From Segetibacter sp. (GTDB lineage: Bacteria > Bacteroidota > Bacteroidia > Chitinophagales > Chitinophagaceae), in assembly GCF_025963695.1 (NCBI RefSeq), contig NZ_JAOQAH010000012.1, positions 1 through 62,866 of the forward strand: 62,866 nucleotides of DNA. Reading direction: 5' to 3'. Shown in pieces: positions 27,048 through 36,551 of this stretch. Position numbers and translations under genes: made by a program. The notes beneath the pieces were generated by a model. The model did not search any database. It had not been told where the DNA came from and saw only the letters and a program-made list of their open reading frames with translations. Each line of letters opens with the position of its first letter. Position 1 is the stretch's first letter.

Positions 27048-28547
27048 TTAAACATTTCCGAAAAACAAATAAGCAAGCGTAATTGCTGTTAGTATGCCAA
27101 CAAGGTCAGCCAGTAACATAGCACCAACTGCATAACGGGTATTTTTGATACCTACAGCGCCAAAGTAAACTGCAATTACATAAAAGGTAGTATCTGAAGA
27201 ACCTTGCAGGATAGATGCTAAACGGCCTGCAAAAGAATCAGCGCCAAAATTTTTCATTGTGTCTACCATCATTCCACGGGCACCACCTCCGCTTAAAGGC
27301 CTGATTAAAGCGGTAGGTAAACCGTCTACAAATCTTGTATCAGCCCCTAATGCAGCAAACAAAGACTTCATTCCATTTATTACCACATCAAAAGTTCCGC
27401 TGGTGCGAAGAAGACTAATGGCAACCAACATTCCTACCAAATACGGAATGATACGAACGGAAGTTTCAAAGCCACCTTTTGCCCCATCAATAAATGCGTC
27501 AAAAACATCAATTCTTTTATACAAAGCGCCCAGAATGATCAACAGAAAAATAAGCAGGATTAAGCCATTGCTTAACACGTTCGAAAACGATTGAACTGCA
27601 GCTGCATTTAGTGAAGTAAGATAAACTACCAACAAAACAAGAATGGCAGAAAGCCCTCCAACCCATGCTAATATTACCGGTTGAAATATTCTAATTTTTT
27701 GCTTAAAACTTACCATAAACATGGCTGCCATTGTAGCTACAAAGGTTGTAATCATACATGGAACAAAAATATCGGTAGGGTTTGCAGATTTTAAGGATGC
27801 TCTTACTGCAATAATACTTACCGGAATTAATGAAAAACCAGCAGCATGCAGACATAAGAACATGATCTGCGCATTGGATGCGACGTCTTTATCGGTATTG
27901 ATTTCCTGCAAACTTTCCATCGACTTAATCCCGAACGGTGTGGCCGCGTTATCCAATCCTAAAAGGTTCGCTGAAAAGTTCATCATCATATGCCCCATTG
28001 CAGGATGCCCTTTTGGAATATCAGGAAAGAGGCGTGAAAAAAAAGGTCCAATTATTTTAGATAATAACCGAATACCTCCGGCCCTTTCAGCAATACTCAT
28101 AAACCCCATAAAAAGAGCCATAATTCCAATTAAACCAATACTGATGTTAACTGCACTTTTACACGTTTCTATAATACCATCAGCTTTCTTAACCAGTTTC
28201 GTTTGCACTGATTTATAAGTAAATACGGCATTACTACCAGTCGCACTTTTAATAGCAGCAACAGAATCACTATTGACATCATCAGTAATAATCACACTGG
28301 CAAGATGAGCAGAGTCAGCAGCAACATATCCATACCCGGAAAGATATTTAGCGAAGTTTTCTTTAGAAGTAATGCCTGTACTTGCGGGGGAACCTACCAT
28401 TACATATCTAACGGTATCGTATGCATCGTCCGCTTTACCAACCACCATCTGGCTAAATATTTGGTTATTTCCAAAAAACGCCGCTTTTGATGCTGCAACA
28501 AAAACTGCTATTAAGATGAAAGCCGACCAAATTCTGCTTAATGCCAT
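27048..28547 (-). CDS. SpmA/SpmB-type nucleoside-recognition (Gate) domain membrane protein
   Basis: A 499-residue polytopic inner-membrane protein in which regions matching Bacillus SpmA (N-terminal half) and SpmB (C-terminal half) are joined. Segments ENLL-type MGFMSIAERAGG, FSANLLGLDNAATPFG and, in the second half, IRPLSGGGARGMMVD and ILQGSSDTTFYVIAVYFG are the Gate-domain motifs. A periplasmic stretch of about 100 residues after helix 1 is unusual. This fused form is common in non-sporulating Bacteroidota; its substrate is not established. It is divergent from ychF, with a 152-bp shared promoter region. Confidence 0.88.
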   Translation of the reverse strand: MALSRIWSAFILIAVFVAASKAAFFGNNQIFSQMVVGKADDAYDTVRYVMVGSPASTGITSKENFAKYLSGYGYVAADSAHLASVIITDDVNSDSVAAIKSATGSNAVFTYKSVQTKLVKKADGIIETCKSAVNISIGLIGIMALFMGFMSIAERAGGIRLLSKIIGPFFSRLFPDIPKGHPAMGHMMMNFSANLLGLDNAATPFGIKSMESLQEINTDKDVASNAQIMFLCLHAAGFSLIPVSIIAVRASLKSANPTDIFVPCMITTFVATMAAMFMVSFKQKIRIFQPVILAWVGGLSAILVLLVVYLTSLNAAAVQSFSNVLSNGLILLIFLLIILGALYKRIDVFDAFIDGAKGGFETSVRIIPYLVGMLVAISLLRTSGTFDVVINGMKSLFAALGADTRFVDGLPTALIRPLSGGGARGMMVDTMKNFGADSFAGRLASILQGSSDTTFYVIAVYFGAVGIKNTRYAVGAMLLADLVGILTAITLAYLFFGNV

Positions 28548-28614
28548 TAATACTGTTTAATATTAGGTATCGTGATTTAACTGCTACAATAATACGGTTA
28601 TAGTTTCAAATACC

Positions 28615-28622
28615 TACTTTTG
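28615..28622 (+). promoter_or_regulatory. Predicted -7 element for ychF
   Basis: TACTTTTG matches TAnnTTTG exactly, 77 bp before the ATG. The upstream half is weak (GGTT at the right distance rather than TTTG). Confidence 0.4.
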
Positions 28623-28666
28623 CCGCAAAATGGACAGGTTACTTTTCATCCGGTATTCCCCTCGTC

Positions 28667-28698
28667 TTTTTAATTTTTAATTTTTAATTTTTAATTAC
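28667..28698 (+). repeat. Tandem 8-bp repeat (TTTTTAAT x4) before the ychF start
   Basis: Four consecutive TTTTTAAT units end two or three bases before the ychF ATG and take up the entire ribosome-binding region. No purine-rich Shine-Dalgarno exists there. Confidence 0.85.
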
Positions 28699-28699
28699 A

Positions 28700-29800
28700 A
28701 TGGGTCTTCAAGCAGGTATAGTGGGATTGCCAAATGTGGGAAAATCAACTTTATTTAATGCACTTAGTAATGCGAAAGCTGTTGCGGCAAACTTTCCTTT
28801 TTGTACAATCGAACCAAATATTGGGGTAATCACTGTTCCTGATGAAAGATTGATTGCGTTGGAAAAAATTGTAATTCCTCAACGTGTTGTTCCGGCAACT
28901 GTTGAGATTGTTGACATTGCGGGACTGGTAAAAGGAGCCAGCAAAGGTGAAGGACTAGGCAACCAGTTTTTAGGAAATATTCGTGCTACCGATGCGATTA
29001 TTCATGTGCTTCGCTGTTTTGAAGATGATAACATTATTCACGTTGATGGCAATGTAAATCCTGTAAGAGACAAGGAAATTATTGATACAGAACTTCAGTT
29101 GAAAGACCTTGAAGGAATTGAGAAGAAAATTACTAAAAACGAAAAACTATCAAAAACGGGCGATAAGGAATTTCTTCATGGACTTGACTTGCTAAAGCAA
29201 CTGAAAACTTTTATGGAGCAAGGTAAAAATGCGCGGAGCTTTGAAGTAAGCCCTGAAGATAAAGAAAAGCATTTTGCTGATTTATTCCTGCTTACCATGA
29301 AGCCTGTTATATACGTATGCAATGTGGACGAAAAAAGTGTAGTAAACGGCAATAATCATTCAGCGGCTGTAAAAGAAGCAATTAAAAATGAAAAGGCGGA
29401 GACGTTGCTTATTAGTGCGTCTATTGAAAGCGAAATTGCTGTGATGGAAAGCTTCGAAGACAGACAATTGTTTTTAGAGGATATGGGACTTCATGAAAGC
29501 GGTGTGGCAAGATTAATCACTTCAACTTATCGCTTGTTAAACCTAGCCACTTATTTCACTGCCGGGGTGCAGGAAGTTCGTGCATGGACTATTACAAAAG
29601 GAATGCTTGCGCCACAGGCAGCCGGAGTAATTCATACAGATTTTGAAAAAGGTTTTATCAGGGCTGAAGTAATAAAGTATACAGATTATATAAAGTACGG
29701 TTCAGAAGCAGCTTGCCGTGATAACGGTAAACTTGCAGTACAGGGAAAAGATTACTTGGTGGAAGATGGCGACATTATGCACTTCAGGTTTAATGTGTAA
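28700..29800 (+). CDS. ychF: Redox-regulated ATPase YchF
   Basis: OBG-family P-loop protein that prefers ATP to GTP and binds the ribosome; it acts in translation and stress control. Its 366 residues are the usual length. The Walker A loop GLPNVGKST lies at residues 9-17. G3-type DIAGLVKGASKGEGLGNQFL is at about 70-90, the altered specificity motif NVDE replaces the NKxD of GTPases, and a C-terminal TGS domain ends in DGDIMHFRFNV. The frame is intact and ends at a terminator. Confidence 0.97.
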   Translation: MGLQAGIVGLPNVGKSTLFNALSNAKAVAANFPFCTIEPNIGVITVPDERLIALEKIVIPQRVVPATVEIVDIAGLVKGASKGEGLGNQFLGNIRATDAIIHVLRCFEDDNIIHVDGNVNPVRDKEIIDTELQLKDLEGIEKKITKNEKLSKTGDKEFLHGLDLLKQLKTFMEQGKNARSFEVSPEDKEKHFADLFLLTMKPVIYVCNVDEKSVVNGNNHSAAVKEAIKNEKAETLLISASIESEIAVMESFEDRQLFLEDMGLHESGVARLITSTYRLLNLATYFTAGVQEVRAWTITKGMLAPQAAGVIHTDFEKGFIRAEVIKYTDYIKYGSEAACRDNGKLAVQGKDYLVEDGDIMHFRFNV

Positions 29801-29827
29801 GTGCTAATTGTAATAGTGTTTTAAACG

Positions 29828-29859
29828 AGAGAGACTGTATTTTTGCAGTCTCTTTTTTT
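29828..29859 (+). terminator. Terminator of ychF
   Basis: AGAGACTG (29830-29837) pairs with CAGTCTCT (29846-29853) around an 8-nt loop, followed by a T-run. Confidence 0.9.
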
Positions 29860-29960
29860 ATGCCTGTAAAAATTTCTTCAGTAAATAATTACAAGGATAT
29901 TGGTGCCTGTAGAACCCTTAACCCAGGCCGACAAGAGCTTAATAAGCGGTCGTATAGCTG

Positions 29961-29984
29961 AACGAAATGCGTCGCAACGATTTT
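29961..29984 (-). repeat. Dispersed repeat, copy 7 (CG/CG form, variant flank)
   Basis: AACGAAATGCGTCGCAACGATT. Its left flank GCTGAACGAAA matches copy 3 rather than the GTACAAG type. The surrounding 300-bp gap holds nothing else besides the ychF terminator. Confidence 0.7.
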
Positions 29985-30157
29985 AAATAGAAGTACAAAT
30001 GCCTGTACCCAAAAAAAATAGCTTCTCAAGCCTAATCAATCATAGCAACATAGCTTTCCTAATCCGTTTTATTTAAATGGCATAATTTTTTTCACTTTAA
30101 AATTATCTCTCCTTAAAAAGCAAGCACCAGTATTTCATTCATTCTAAATCATTTTCA

Positions 30158-31318
30158 ATGAAAGCGGCAGTATTTCATAATCCCAAAGACATCAGGGTTG
30201 ATAATGTACCAGACCCCGAAATAAAACAACAGGGAGACGCAATTATCAGGGTAACCTCTACAGCTATTTGCGGATCTGACCTTCACATTTACAACGGTAT
30301 GTTTCCACAGCCGAGAAATATGATTTTAGGGCATGAGTTTATGGGAATAGTGGAGGAAGTGGGAACGAATGTCAGCAAGTTAAAAAAAGGAGATCGCGTG
30401 GTAGTTCCTTTTCCGGTTGCATGTGGAGGATGTTACTTCTGCAACACTGGCTTAGTTGGTCACTGCGAGAATTCGAACGCGGACAATTATGGACCTGAAG
30501 GTGGATTGATGACTGAAAAAGGCGGCGGATTATTTGGTTATACTGATCTATACGGAGGGTACGACGGCGGACAGGCAGAATATGTGAGAGTTCCTTATGC
30601 TGATTTTGGACCCAGGAAAGTATCGGACGCGCTTACTGATGAACAAGTACTATTTCTTACAGATATTTTACCAACAGGTTATGCAGCCGTTGAATGGGGT
30701 GGTGTAAAAGGCGGTGAAACTGTGGCTGTTTTTGGTTGCGGGCCAGTTGGACTTATGGCTATGAAAGTGGCGTGGCTACGTGGAGCATCGAAAGTAATTG
30801 CGCTTGACATTGAGGACTACAGGTTAACAATGGCTGCAACGGTTTGCGGTGCAGAGATAATTAACGTAAAAGACCACGGTAAAGCGATTGAAGAAATTAG
30901 AAATTGGACAGGTGGACGAGGAGCCGATGTTGTTATTGATGCCGTCGGGATGGAAGCAGATAGAAGTGCCCTTGACCGGGTAAAAAGTGTGATAAGAATG
31001 GAGAAAGGAACTATAAATGCTTTAAGGATGTGCTTGTCAGCCGTTCGGCGGGGAGGAACAGTTTCGGTGGTAGGCGTATACGGATATCCCTACGATAATT
31101 TCCCGTGGCACCAGATTTTCGATAAAGGATTGACGATTCGAGCCGGGCAAGCTCCGGCCCACACTTTTATTGACGAATTAAATGGATGGGTGGAAGAAGG
31201 CAAAATAAGATTAGACGATATTATTACACATCGTCTGCCGCTTTCTCAAGCGGCGTATGCTTATGACATTTTTAATAAGAAGGAAGATAATTGTGTAAAA
31301 GTGATTTTGAAACCTTAG
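30158..31318 (+). CDS. Zinc-dependent alcohol dehydrogenase
   Basis: Medium-chain NAD(P)-dependent dehydrogenase of 386 residues. Catalytic zinc ligands are in AICGSD (Cys38) and GHEFMGIVEEVG (about 58-69). The structural-zinc lobe has cysteines in CGGCYFCNTGLVGHC (about 89-103). The Rossmann motif is VFGCGPVGLMAM near residue 190. The insert of about 20 residues after the structural lobe and the overall form resemble the glutathione-independent formaldehyde dehydrogenase and threonine-dehydrogenase-like subgroup. The real substrate cannot be told. It ends convergently with the PHP phosphatase gene, with a gap of only 20 bp. Confidence 0.9.
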   Translation: MKAAVFHNPKDIRVDNVPDPEIKQQGDAIIRVTSTAICGSDLHIYNGMFPQPRNMILGHEFMGIVEEVGTNVSKLKKGDRVVVPFPVACGGCYFCNTGLVGHCENSNADNYGPEGGLMTEKGGGLFGYTDLYGGYDGGQAEYVRVPYADFGPRKVSDALTDEQVLFLTDILPTGYAAVEWGGVKGGETVAVFGCGPVGLMAMKVAWLRGASKVIALDIEDYRLTMAATVCGAEIINVKDHGKAIEEIRNWTGGRGADVVIDAVGMEADRSALDRVKSVIRMEKGTINALRMCLSAVRRGGTVSVVGVYGYPYDNFPWHQIFDKGLTIRAGQAPAHTFIDELNGWVEEGKIRLDDIITHRLPLSQAAYAYDIFNKKEDNCVKVILKP

Positions 31319-31338
31319 ATCTATATCACTAGCAAACA

Positions 31339-32088
31339 CTAGATCAACGTATTGTTTAAAATCTCGGCGCCGCTAACAAGTTGGTAGAATTCTTTTTTAG
31401 TTGCCAGGCCTTTGAGCATTGCTAAATGTCTGTCGTGATGAAGGTCTGTTCCTAAAAAATCCACCATCTCGTTTTTAAATAATCTTTCAGCAATCTTTTT
31501 CACATGCGGACCATAACCGCCTGATAAAGACAGCAGGTTCACCTGCAGCTTGCAGCCGAGGTCCTTAAATCTTTCGTACTGCTCAAACTCATGATGATAA
31601 TAGCTATACCTTTCGGGATGGGCAAGTATTGGTTGTAAACCCATCATCCGTAAATCAAAAATTGCCTGATCAAAGTTTGGGGAGGGCGATAAGTAAGACA
31701 TTTCAACAAGAATATAATCACTCCCTATTGTTAAAAGGTCTTCTTTTTTTGATTTTGACAGTAAGTCAGCAAACATATGATCTATCATATACTCCGCTGC
31801 TGCTTCTATCTGGATGTCTACCCCAGCCGCTTTCAAAGCATCTCTTACAAGCGCCAATTTCGGCAAAATTGTTTGGGGGCTGTTAGGATATAAATCTGAG
31901 AGGATGTGTGGTGTGCAAATAAGTTTATGGTACCCCAGGTCTTTAAGGTCTTTGATATACGCTACTGAGTTTTCCAATTCCTGCAAACCGTCGTCTATGC
32001 CCGGCAGCAAATGCGAATGCATATCTATTCCTATAAATGACAAATCGGGTTCAACTGGTTTACCCGATCTCTTAAAAAAATTAAACAT
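31339..32088 (-). CDS. PHP-type tyrosine-protein phosphatase (CpsB/YwqE family)
   Basis: A metal-dependent phosphotyrosine phosphatase of 249 residues. In characterised Gram-positive relatives it dephosphorylates the BY-kinase that controls capsule polymerisation. The PHP metal site begins DMHSHLLPGIDDG (His24, His26), and later metal ligands are seen in CTPH, AHPERY and GTDLHHDRH. It lies at the end of a polysaccharide operon, 27 bp after the CapD-like gene. No BY-kinase gene is in the window, so its partner must be elsewhere. Confidence 0.9.
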   Translation of the reverse strand: MFNFFKRSGKPVEPDLSFIGIDMHSHLLPGIDDGLQELENSVAYIKDLKDLGYHKLICTPHILSDLYPNSPQTILPKLALVRDALKAAGVDIQIEAAAEYMIDHMFADLLSKSKKEDLLTIGSDYILVEMSYLSPSPNFDQAIFDLRMMGLQPILAHPERYSYYHHEFEQYERFKDLGCKLQVNLLSLSGGYGPHVKKIAERLFKNEMVDFLGTDLHHDRHLAMLKGLATKKEFYQLVSGAEILNNTLI

Positions 32089-32115
32089 GTAACAAAGATT
32101 CGTGCAATTTATATA

Positions 32116-34083
32116 CTAACCATGAGAAGTAAGGCTAGAGGATAAGATTTCTTCATCCATTGCTTCGTAAATAGAGTTGTTACTTATGTATTCCGGAACA
32201 ATACGTTTCATTTGTTTTACAACTTCATCATCCTTATTTAACATAGCAATGCTTACTGCTTTATCTATACTCTTTGAAATTTTTTCGTAATCGTATTCTA
32301 TCACTTTAGCAATAAGTATTTTTTTATTGTGCGTGAAAATTACTTCTTCTTCTTTATTAAGCAGTTCTTCGTACAATTTTTCTCCAGGTCTTAAACCGGT
32401 AAATTTAATGTCGATATCCTTTGCGGGGCTAAGGCCGGCAAGCTTTATCATCTTTTTTGCAAGGTCGAGTATTTTGACTGGCTCACCCATGTCAAACAAA
32501 AATACTTCTCCTCCATTGCCCATAGTTACCGCTTCTAAAACCAAAGAACAAGCCTCAGGTATGGTCATGAAATAACGGATGATATCAGGATGTGTAACCG
32601 TAACTGGTCCACCCTTAGATATTTGCTCTTGAAAGCGTGGGATAACAGAACCGTTAGACCCAAGAACATTTCCAAATCTTGTAGTAATGAATTTTGTTCT
32701 TGTTTTTCTGGGAGCTAATTGAATAACACCTTCGTCAATCACAGGAATTGTTTTCCTTGATTGCAGAGACTGACAATAAATTTCGGCTATTCGTTTTGAT
32801 GCTCCCATCACGTTAGTCGGATTGATTGCCTTGTCTGTTGATACAAATAAAAATCTTTCGACCGAATAGAATTCTGACAAGTCTGCAAGCACTTTAGTTC
32901 CTAAGACATTATTTCTTACTGCTTCTGAAGGGTGATTTTCCATCATTGGCACATGCTTGTATGCTGCAGCATGAAACACAATATCGGGCATGTATGATGC
33001 GAACATGTTGTTCATTGCCTTCTGATCTTTTACATCCCCAAGAAAGACCTTTAAACTATTACCTAACTGATATTTCTTTTGCAACTCATATTCAAGTTCG
33101 TATAAACCTGTTTCTGTCTGATCGCAAATAATTAAAGAGAAAGCATTAATTCCTGCTATCTGCCTTGCCAGTTCGCTGCCAATAGATCCTGCGGCTCCTG
33201 TAATTAAAACTTTTTTATTTCGAAGCAAATTTGTTACATGCTCGTTTTTTAAACTGATTTGAGGACGCCCCAATAGCTCATCTATTTTAACCTGCCGTAA
33301 TTGATTAATGTTTAGATGACCTTGTATCCATTCTCCCATCGGAGGTATATTCATCACCTTAATGTTCTGTTCAAGGCAGTAATCAACTATTTTATTCTTT
33401 TTACTCAAATCAAAATCTTGTCGCGCAAAAAACAGCATTTTTATTTGCCACGACTTTATTACGTTTTGAACCTGGTTGAAAGAGTAGATTTTTACATTAT
33501 CAATTGTCTTTCCAAACAAGTTTTCATCATCGTCAATAAAAGCTACGATTTTATAACGGTTGTTAGAAGTTTGCTCGATCGTTTTCTTTAGAACAGATCC
33601 GTTGAGTTCAGCTCCGTAAATAACAATATGAATATTCTCCTCCTGGTTAACGCTTATCTTGTATAGGTGCTTTACTAAGAGACGATATCCAAAAACAGAA
33701 AAAGAAGAAATAAAGAAGTAAATAAACAAAACAGAGGTTGGAATAAATGAGGCAATTCCAAAAATTCTCAACCCAATACTCAGAAGTAACATTATGAAGA
33801 AGGAATAGAAAACTGCCGAAATGCTTCTAAAAGCTTCCTGAAATCCTGAAAGCCTTATGATGCCGTGATAAGTTCTAAAAATGTAGAATAAGATAGAGTT
33901 GGTTATGACCGTCGCAATTATATCATCTACCAGGTCTGTAAGATGGATAAGATTTAAATCAAAATTTAGTCTAAGGTAATTAGCATAAACTATAGCGAAA
34001 CAGCAAATACTAAGGTCAAGAACAAATATCAGCCATTTGGGAGCTATTCTGTTTCGCAGTAAAAATTTCCTTAAGTTTTTCAC
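32116..34083 (-). CDS. CapD/WbpM/PglF-like nucleotide-sugar dehydratase, membrane-anchored
   Basis: A large (655 aa) protein with four N-terminal transmembrane helices (about 15-130), a CoA-binding-like regulatory Rossmann domain (about 145-280) and a C-terminal extended SDR domain. The SDR domain has the NAD loop GAAGSIGSELARQI near residue 294 and the active-site segment STDKAINPTNVMGASKR. Relatives convert UDP-GlcNAc to the UDP-4-keto-6-deoxy sugar. With the downstream sugar transferase and the aminotransferase of the same cluster, this suggests synthesis of a diamino- or 4-amino-6-deoxy sugar for a surface glycan. Confidence 0.92.
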   Translation of the reverse strand: MKNLRKFLLRNRIAPKWLIFVLDLSICCFAIVYANYLRLNFDLNLIHLTDLVDDIIATVITNSILFYIFRTYHGIIRLSGFQEAFRSISAVFYSFFIMLLLSIGLRIFGIASFIPTSVLFIYFFISSFSVFGYRLLVKHLYKISVNQEENIHIVIYGAELNGSVLKKTIEQTSNNRYKIVAFIDDDENLFGKTIDNVKIYSFNQVQNVIKSWQIKMLFFARQDFDLSKKNKIVDYCLEQNIKVMNIPPMGEWIQGHLNINQLRQVKIDELLGRPQISLKNEHVTNLLRNKKVLITGAAGSIGSELARQIAGINAFSLIICDQTETGLYELEYELQKKYQLGNSLKVFLGDVKDQKAMNNMFASYMPDIVFHAAAYKHVPMMENHPSEAVRNNVLGTKVLADLSEFYSVERFLFVSTDKAINPTNVMGASKRIAEIYCQSLQSRKTIPVIDEGVIQLAPRKTRTKFITTRFGNVLGSNGSVIPRFQEQISKGGPVTVTHPDIIRYFMTIPEACSLVLEAVTMGNGGEVFLFDMGEPVKILDLAKKMIKLAGLSPAKDIDIKFTGLRPGEKLYEELLNKEEEVIFTHNKKILIAKVIEYDYEKISKSIDKAVSIAMLNKDDEVVKQMKRIVPEYISNNSIYEAMDEEILSSSLTSHG

Positions 34084-34321
34084 AACCTTTTTTTGTTTTG
34101 ATAAAAGCCACCCGATGGATTGCCCGTATGCTAAATTTCATAAACCTCATGTAAGTTTTGCCGCAAGTTGAATAAAGCTCCTGGCCGGAAACCTTACGTA
34201 AAGCAGTACACTTAAATTTATAAAACGCCCCGACAAATATGACTAGGGAAAAGAAAAAATAGTTGCTTCTTAAATTGATAGTATTTAAGCAGCTGAAATA
34301 TAGCCCTATTTTCTTCTTATA

Positions 34322-34921
34322 CTATTTTCCTGCAAAAGAAGTAGCTACGGTTTTAGCGATAATTCTAAAATACTCTAAAATATTTCGATTATTGATGTAT
34401 TTGAAATTTAATTCGATCTTTCTTGGCAAAATCTCCTTCACATAAAACGCTTCGGGGTCATGGGAAAGTGCCAATAAATCATTTTCGTTCCGATACTCGA
34501 GAGAAGCATAATCAGTGATACCAGGTAGCACCTTTAGCGCCTTCAGTTGGTCTTTACTGTACATGTCCACATACCTTCTTACTTCAGGTCTTGGACCAAC
34601 AATACTCATTTCCCCCTTTAATACGTTAATTAACTGAGGTAACTCATCCACCTTAAATCGCCGAATATAATAGCCTATTCGCGTAACCCTTGCATCTTTT
34701 CCTCCAACTGTTAATAAACCTTGTCGGTCAGCATTTACCTGCATGCTTCTAAACTTGTAAACTTTAAAATCTTTACCGCCCTTTCCTACTCTGCATTGCT
34801 TAAAAAAAACAGGTCCTTTAGAGGTAAGTTTTATAATTAATGAAACAAGTAAAAGAAAAGGCAATAAAATAATTAATCCTACCAACGAAAACACAAAGTC
34901 AAAGCACCTGATTAAATCCAT
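34322..34921 (-). CDS. Initiating sugar transferase (PglC-like polyprenyl-phosphate phosphoglycosyltransferase)
   Basis: Transfers a sugar-1-phosphate from a UDP-sugar to undecaprenyl phosphate to start glycan assembly. The 199 residues have one membrane-inserted N-terminal hairpin (about 5-33) and a cytoplasmic domain with KGPVFFKQ, YKFRSM and DELPQLINVLKGEMSIVGPRP. It lacks the extra N-terminal membrane domain of WcaJ/WbaP and so belongs to the short monotopic class. It overlaps the upstream aminotransferase gene by 10 bp, so the two are translationally coupled. Confidence 0.92.
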   Translation of the reverse strand: MDLIRCFDFVFSLVGLIILLPFLLLVSLIIKLTSKGPVFFKQCRVGKGGKDFKVYKFRSMQVNADRQGLLTVGGKDARVTRIGYYIRRFKVDELPQLINVLKGEMSIVGPRPEVRRYVDMYSKDQLKALKVLPGITDYASLEYRNENDLLALSHDPEAFYVKEILPRKIELNFKYINNRNILEYFRIIAKTVATSFAGK

Positions 34922-36135
34922 GATCCTATGGTTTGTCTTACAGCATTTCTGACTACCTTAACGATCCTCTCACACTGGTTATTGCTTAGTTGAGGATAGA
35001 TAGGTAAAGATATCTCTCGCGAATAATTATTATATGATACCGGATAATCCTGCATTTTGTAATCGAGCTCTTTAAAAACTGTCAGCATTGGTAATGGTAT
35101 GAAGTGCACATTTACTGCTACTTCGTCCGTTGAAATTCGTTCAATAATTCTATCTCGCTGTTCTTCGCTAATGTCTCGTATTCTAAGCGGATACAAATGA
35201 TAACTACAGCAGGAAATATTGTTATTAAAAGGTGCTACCTCGGCCCATTCATCTTTAGAAAATTCTGCTGTGAAATATTCGTAGATTCTTTTTCTTTCAT
35301 TCAAAATTGCTACATCATACTTTCTTATTTGAGCTAATCCAATAGCGGCACAAACATCAGGCATATTCATTTTGAAACCGGCGTACACCACATCATATCT
35401 CCAACCACCCACCTGGCTCTTAGAAAACGCATCTTTTGTTTGTCCATTCAAACTCCATAAACGTAAAGTCTTATAAATCTCCGCATTATTAAAAGGCAAA
35501 GGCAAGGTTATACAGATAGCTCCGCCCTCAGCAGTAGTTAGGTTTTTGACCGCATGATAAGAAAAGACTGTAAAGTCAGCAAGGTTTCCTGTTCTTTTAT
35601 TTTTATAGGTTGCCCCAAATGAATGTGCTGCATCAGCAACAACAGCTATCCGGGCTAATTTTTCTTGTTTATCTCCTTTAGCTTCAAATATGCTTCTAAC
35701 CTCATTATCGTTTACAATTGCAAACAAAGAGTCATAATCACAAGGCCATCCTGCGAAATCAACCGGAACTATGGCTTTTGTTTTTCGTGTAATTGCTGCT
35801 CTAACCTTTTCAGCATCTATATTAAAATCCTCTTTTACATCAACCATCACAGGTGTTGCGCCAACATGTAAAACAGCCAAAGCAGTTGCGCAATAAGTAT
35901 AAGCAGGAACAATGACCTCATCTCCCTTGCCAATTCCTAACCAGTGCAAAGCCAGCATCAACCCTGACGTTGCTGAGTTTATGCATAGCACCTGTTCAAT
36001 TCCTGCGTATTTCGCTGTCTCTTGCTCAAGAGCTTTCACTTTCGGGCCTGTAGTGATCCATCCACTTTCGAGTGCTGACATTACCTCAGCTTTTACATCA
36101 TCATCTATAAAAGGAGGAGAAAAAGGAATCTTCAT
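34912..36135 (-). CDS. DegT/DnrJ/EryC1/StrS-family sugar aminotransferase
   Basis: PLP-dependent aminotransferase that adds an amino group to a keto sugar nucleotide. The 407-residue protein has the family start IPFSPPFIDDDVKAEV, then LALHWLGIGKGDEVIVPAYTY, VADAAHSFGA and the cofactor-binding lysine in FSYHAVKNLTTAEGGA (near residue 197). It matches PglE/PseC-like enzymes acting on UDP-4-keto-6-deoxy sugars. First gene of the four-gene polysaccharide operon. Confidence 0.92.
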   Translation of the reverse strand: MKIPFSPPFIDDDVKAEVMSALESGWITTGPKVKALEQETAKYAGIEQVLCINSATSGLMLALHWLGIGKGDEVIVPAYTYCATALAVLHVGATPVMVDVKEDFNIDAEKVRAAITRKTKAIVPVDFAGWPCDYDSLFAIVNDNEVRSIFEAKGDKQEKLARIAVVADAAHSFGATYKNKRTGNLADFTVFSYHAVKNLTTAEGGAICITLPLPFNNAEIYKTLRLWSLNGQTKDAFSKSQVGGWRYDVVYAGFKMNMPDVCAAIGLAQIRKYDVAILNERKRIYEYFTAEFSKDEWAEVAPFNNNISCCSYHLYPLRIRDISEEQRDRIIERISTDEVAVNVHFIPLPMLTVFKELDYKMQDYPVSYNNYSREISLPIYPQLSNNQCERIVKVVRNAVRQTIGSWI

Positions 36136-36551
36136 TTTTTGGATCTGGGCTATTGTTTGTGCAATAATCGATTAAAACGAGTGTTTTTACTTAAAATTAT
36201 CCTTTCACGATATTAATCTTACAACTACATCAGACATTTGCACTGTTGCGGGCAAAAAATCTTGTCTTGCAGTTTGTATTTTCGAGGCCTTTAGAAGAAA
36301 TTATTAAGTTCAGTTCCTACTTGGAAAGAAACGCCCCTATTGTCAAATTTCATTTCTTTAACCCGGTCCTATACGTTAGATCAGTGTTATTTTACAAGTA
36401 TTTATGCCTATAGTTCAGGCAATAAAGTCTTAACAATTAGTTTCGCGTTAAAATAAGCTGTAAAAGGCTAATTTTGCACACCTATTAAGTTTTAGATAAC
36501 AGCCTTTTTATAAGGTTCTAAGGTTATTATAGTGACTTTTCAAAAGAAAAT
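36136..36551. other. Divergent intergenic region, aminotransferase / queA
   Basis: 416 bp between divergent genes. It contains the queA -7 element at 36469-36476; I find no clear promoter for the polysaccharide operon, no hairpin and no copy of the dispersed repeat. Confidence 0.5.
36469..36476 (+). promoter_or_regulatory. Predicted -7 element for queA
   Basis: TAATTTTG matches TAnnTTTG exactly, 75 bp before the ATG. The -33 half is poor (GCGTTA in place of TTTG). Confidence 0.4.
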
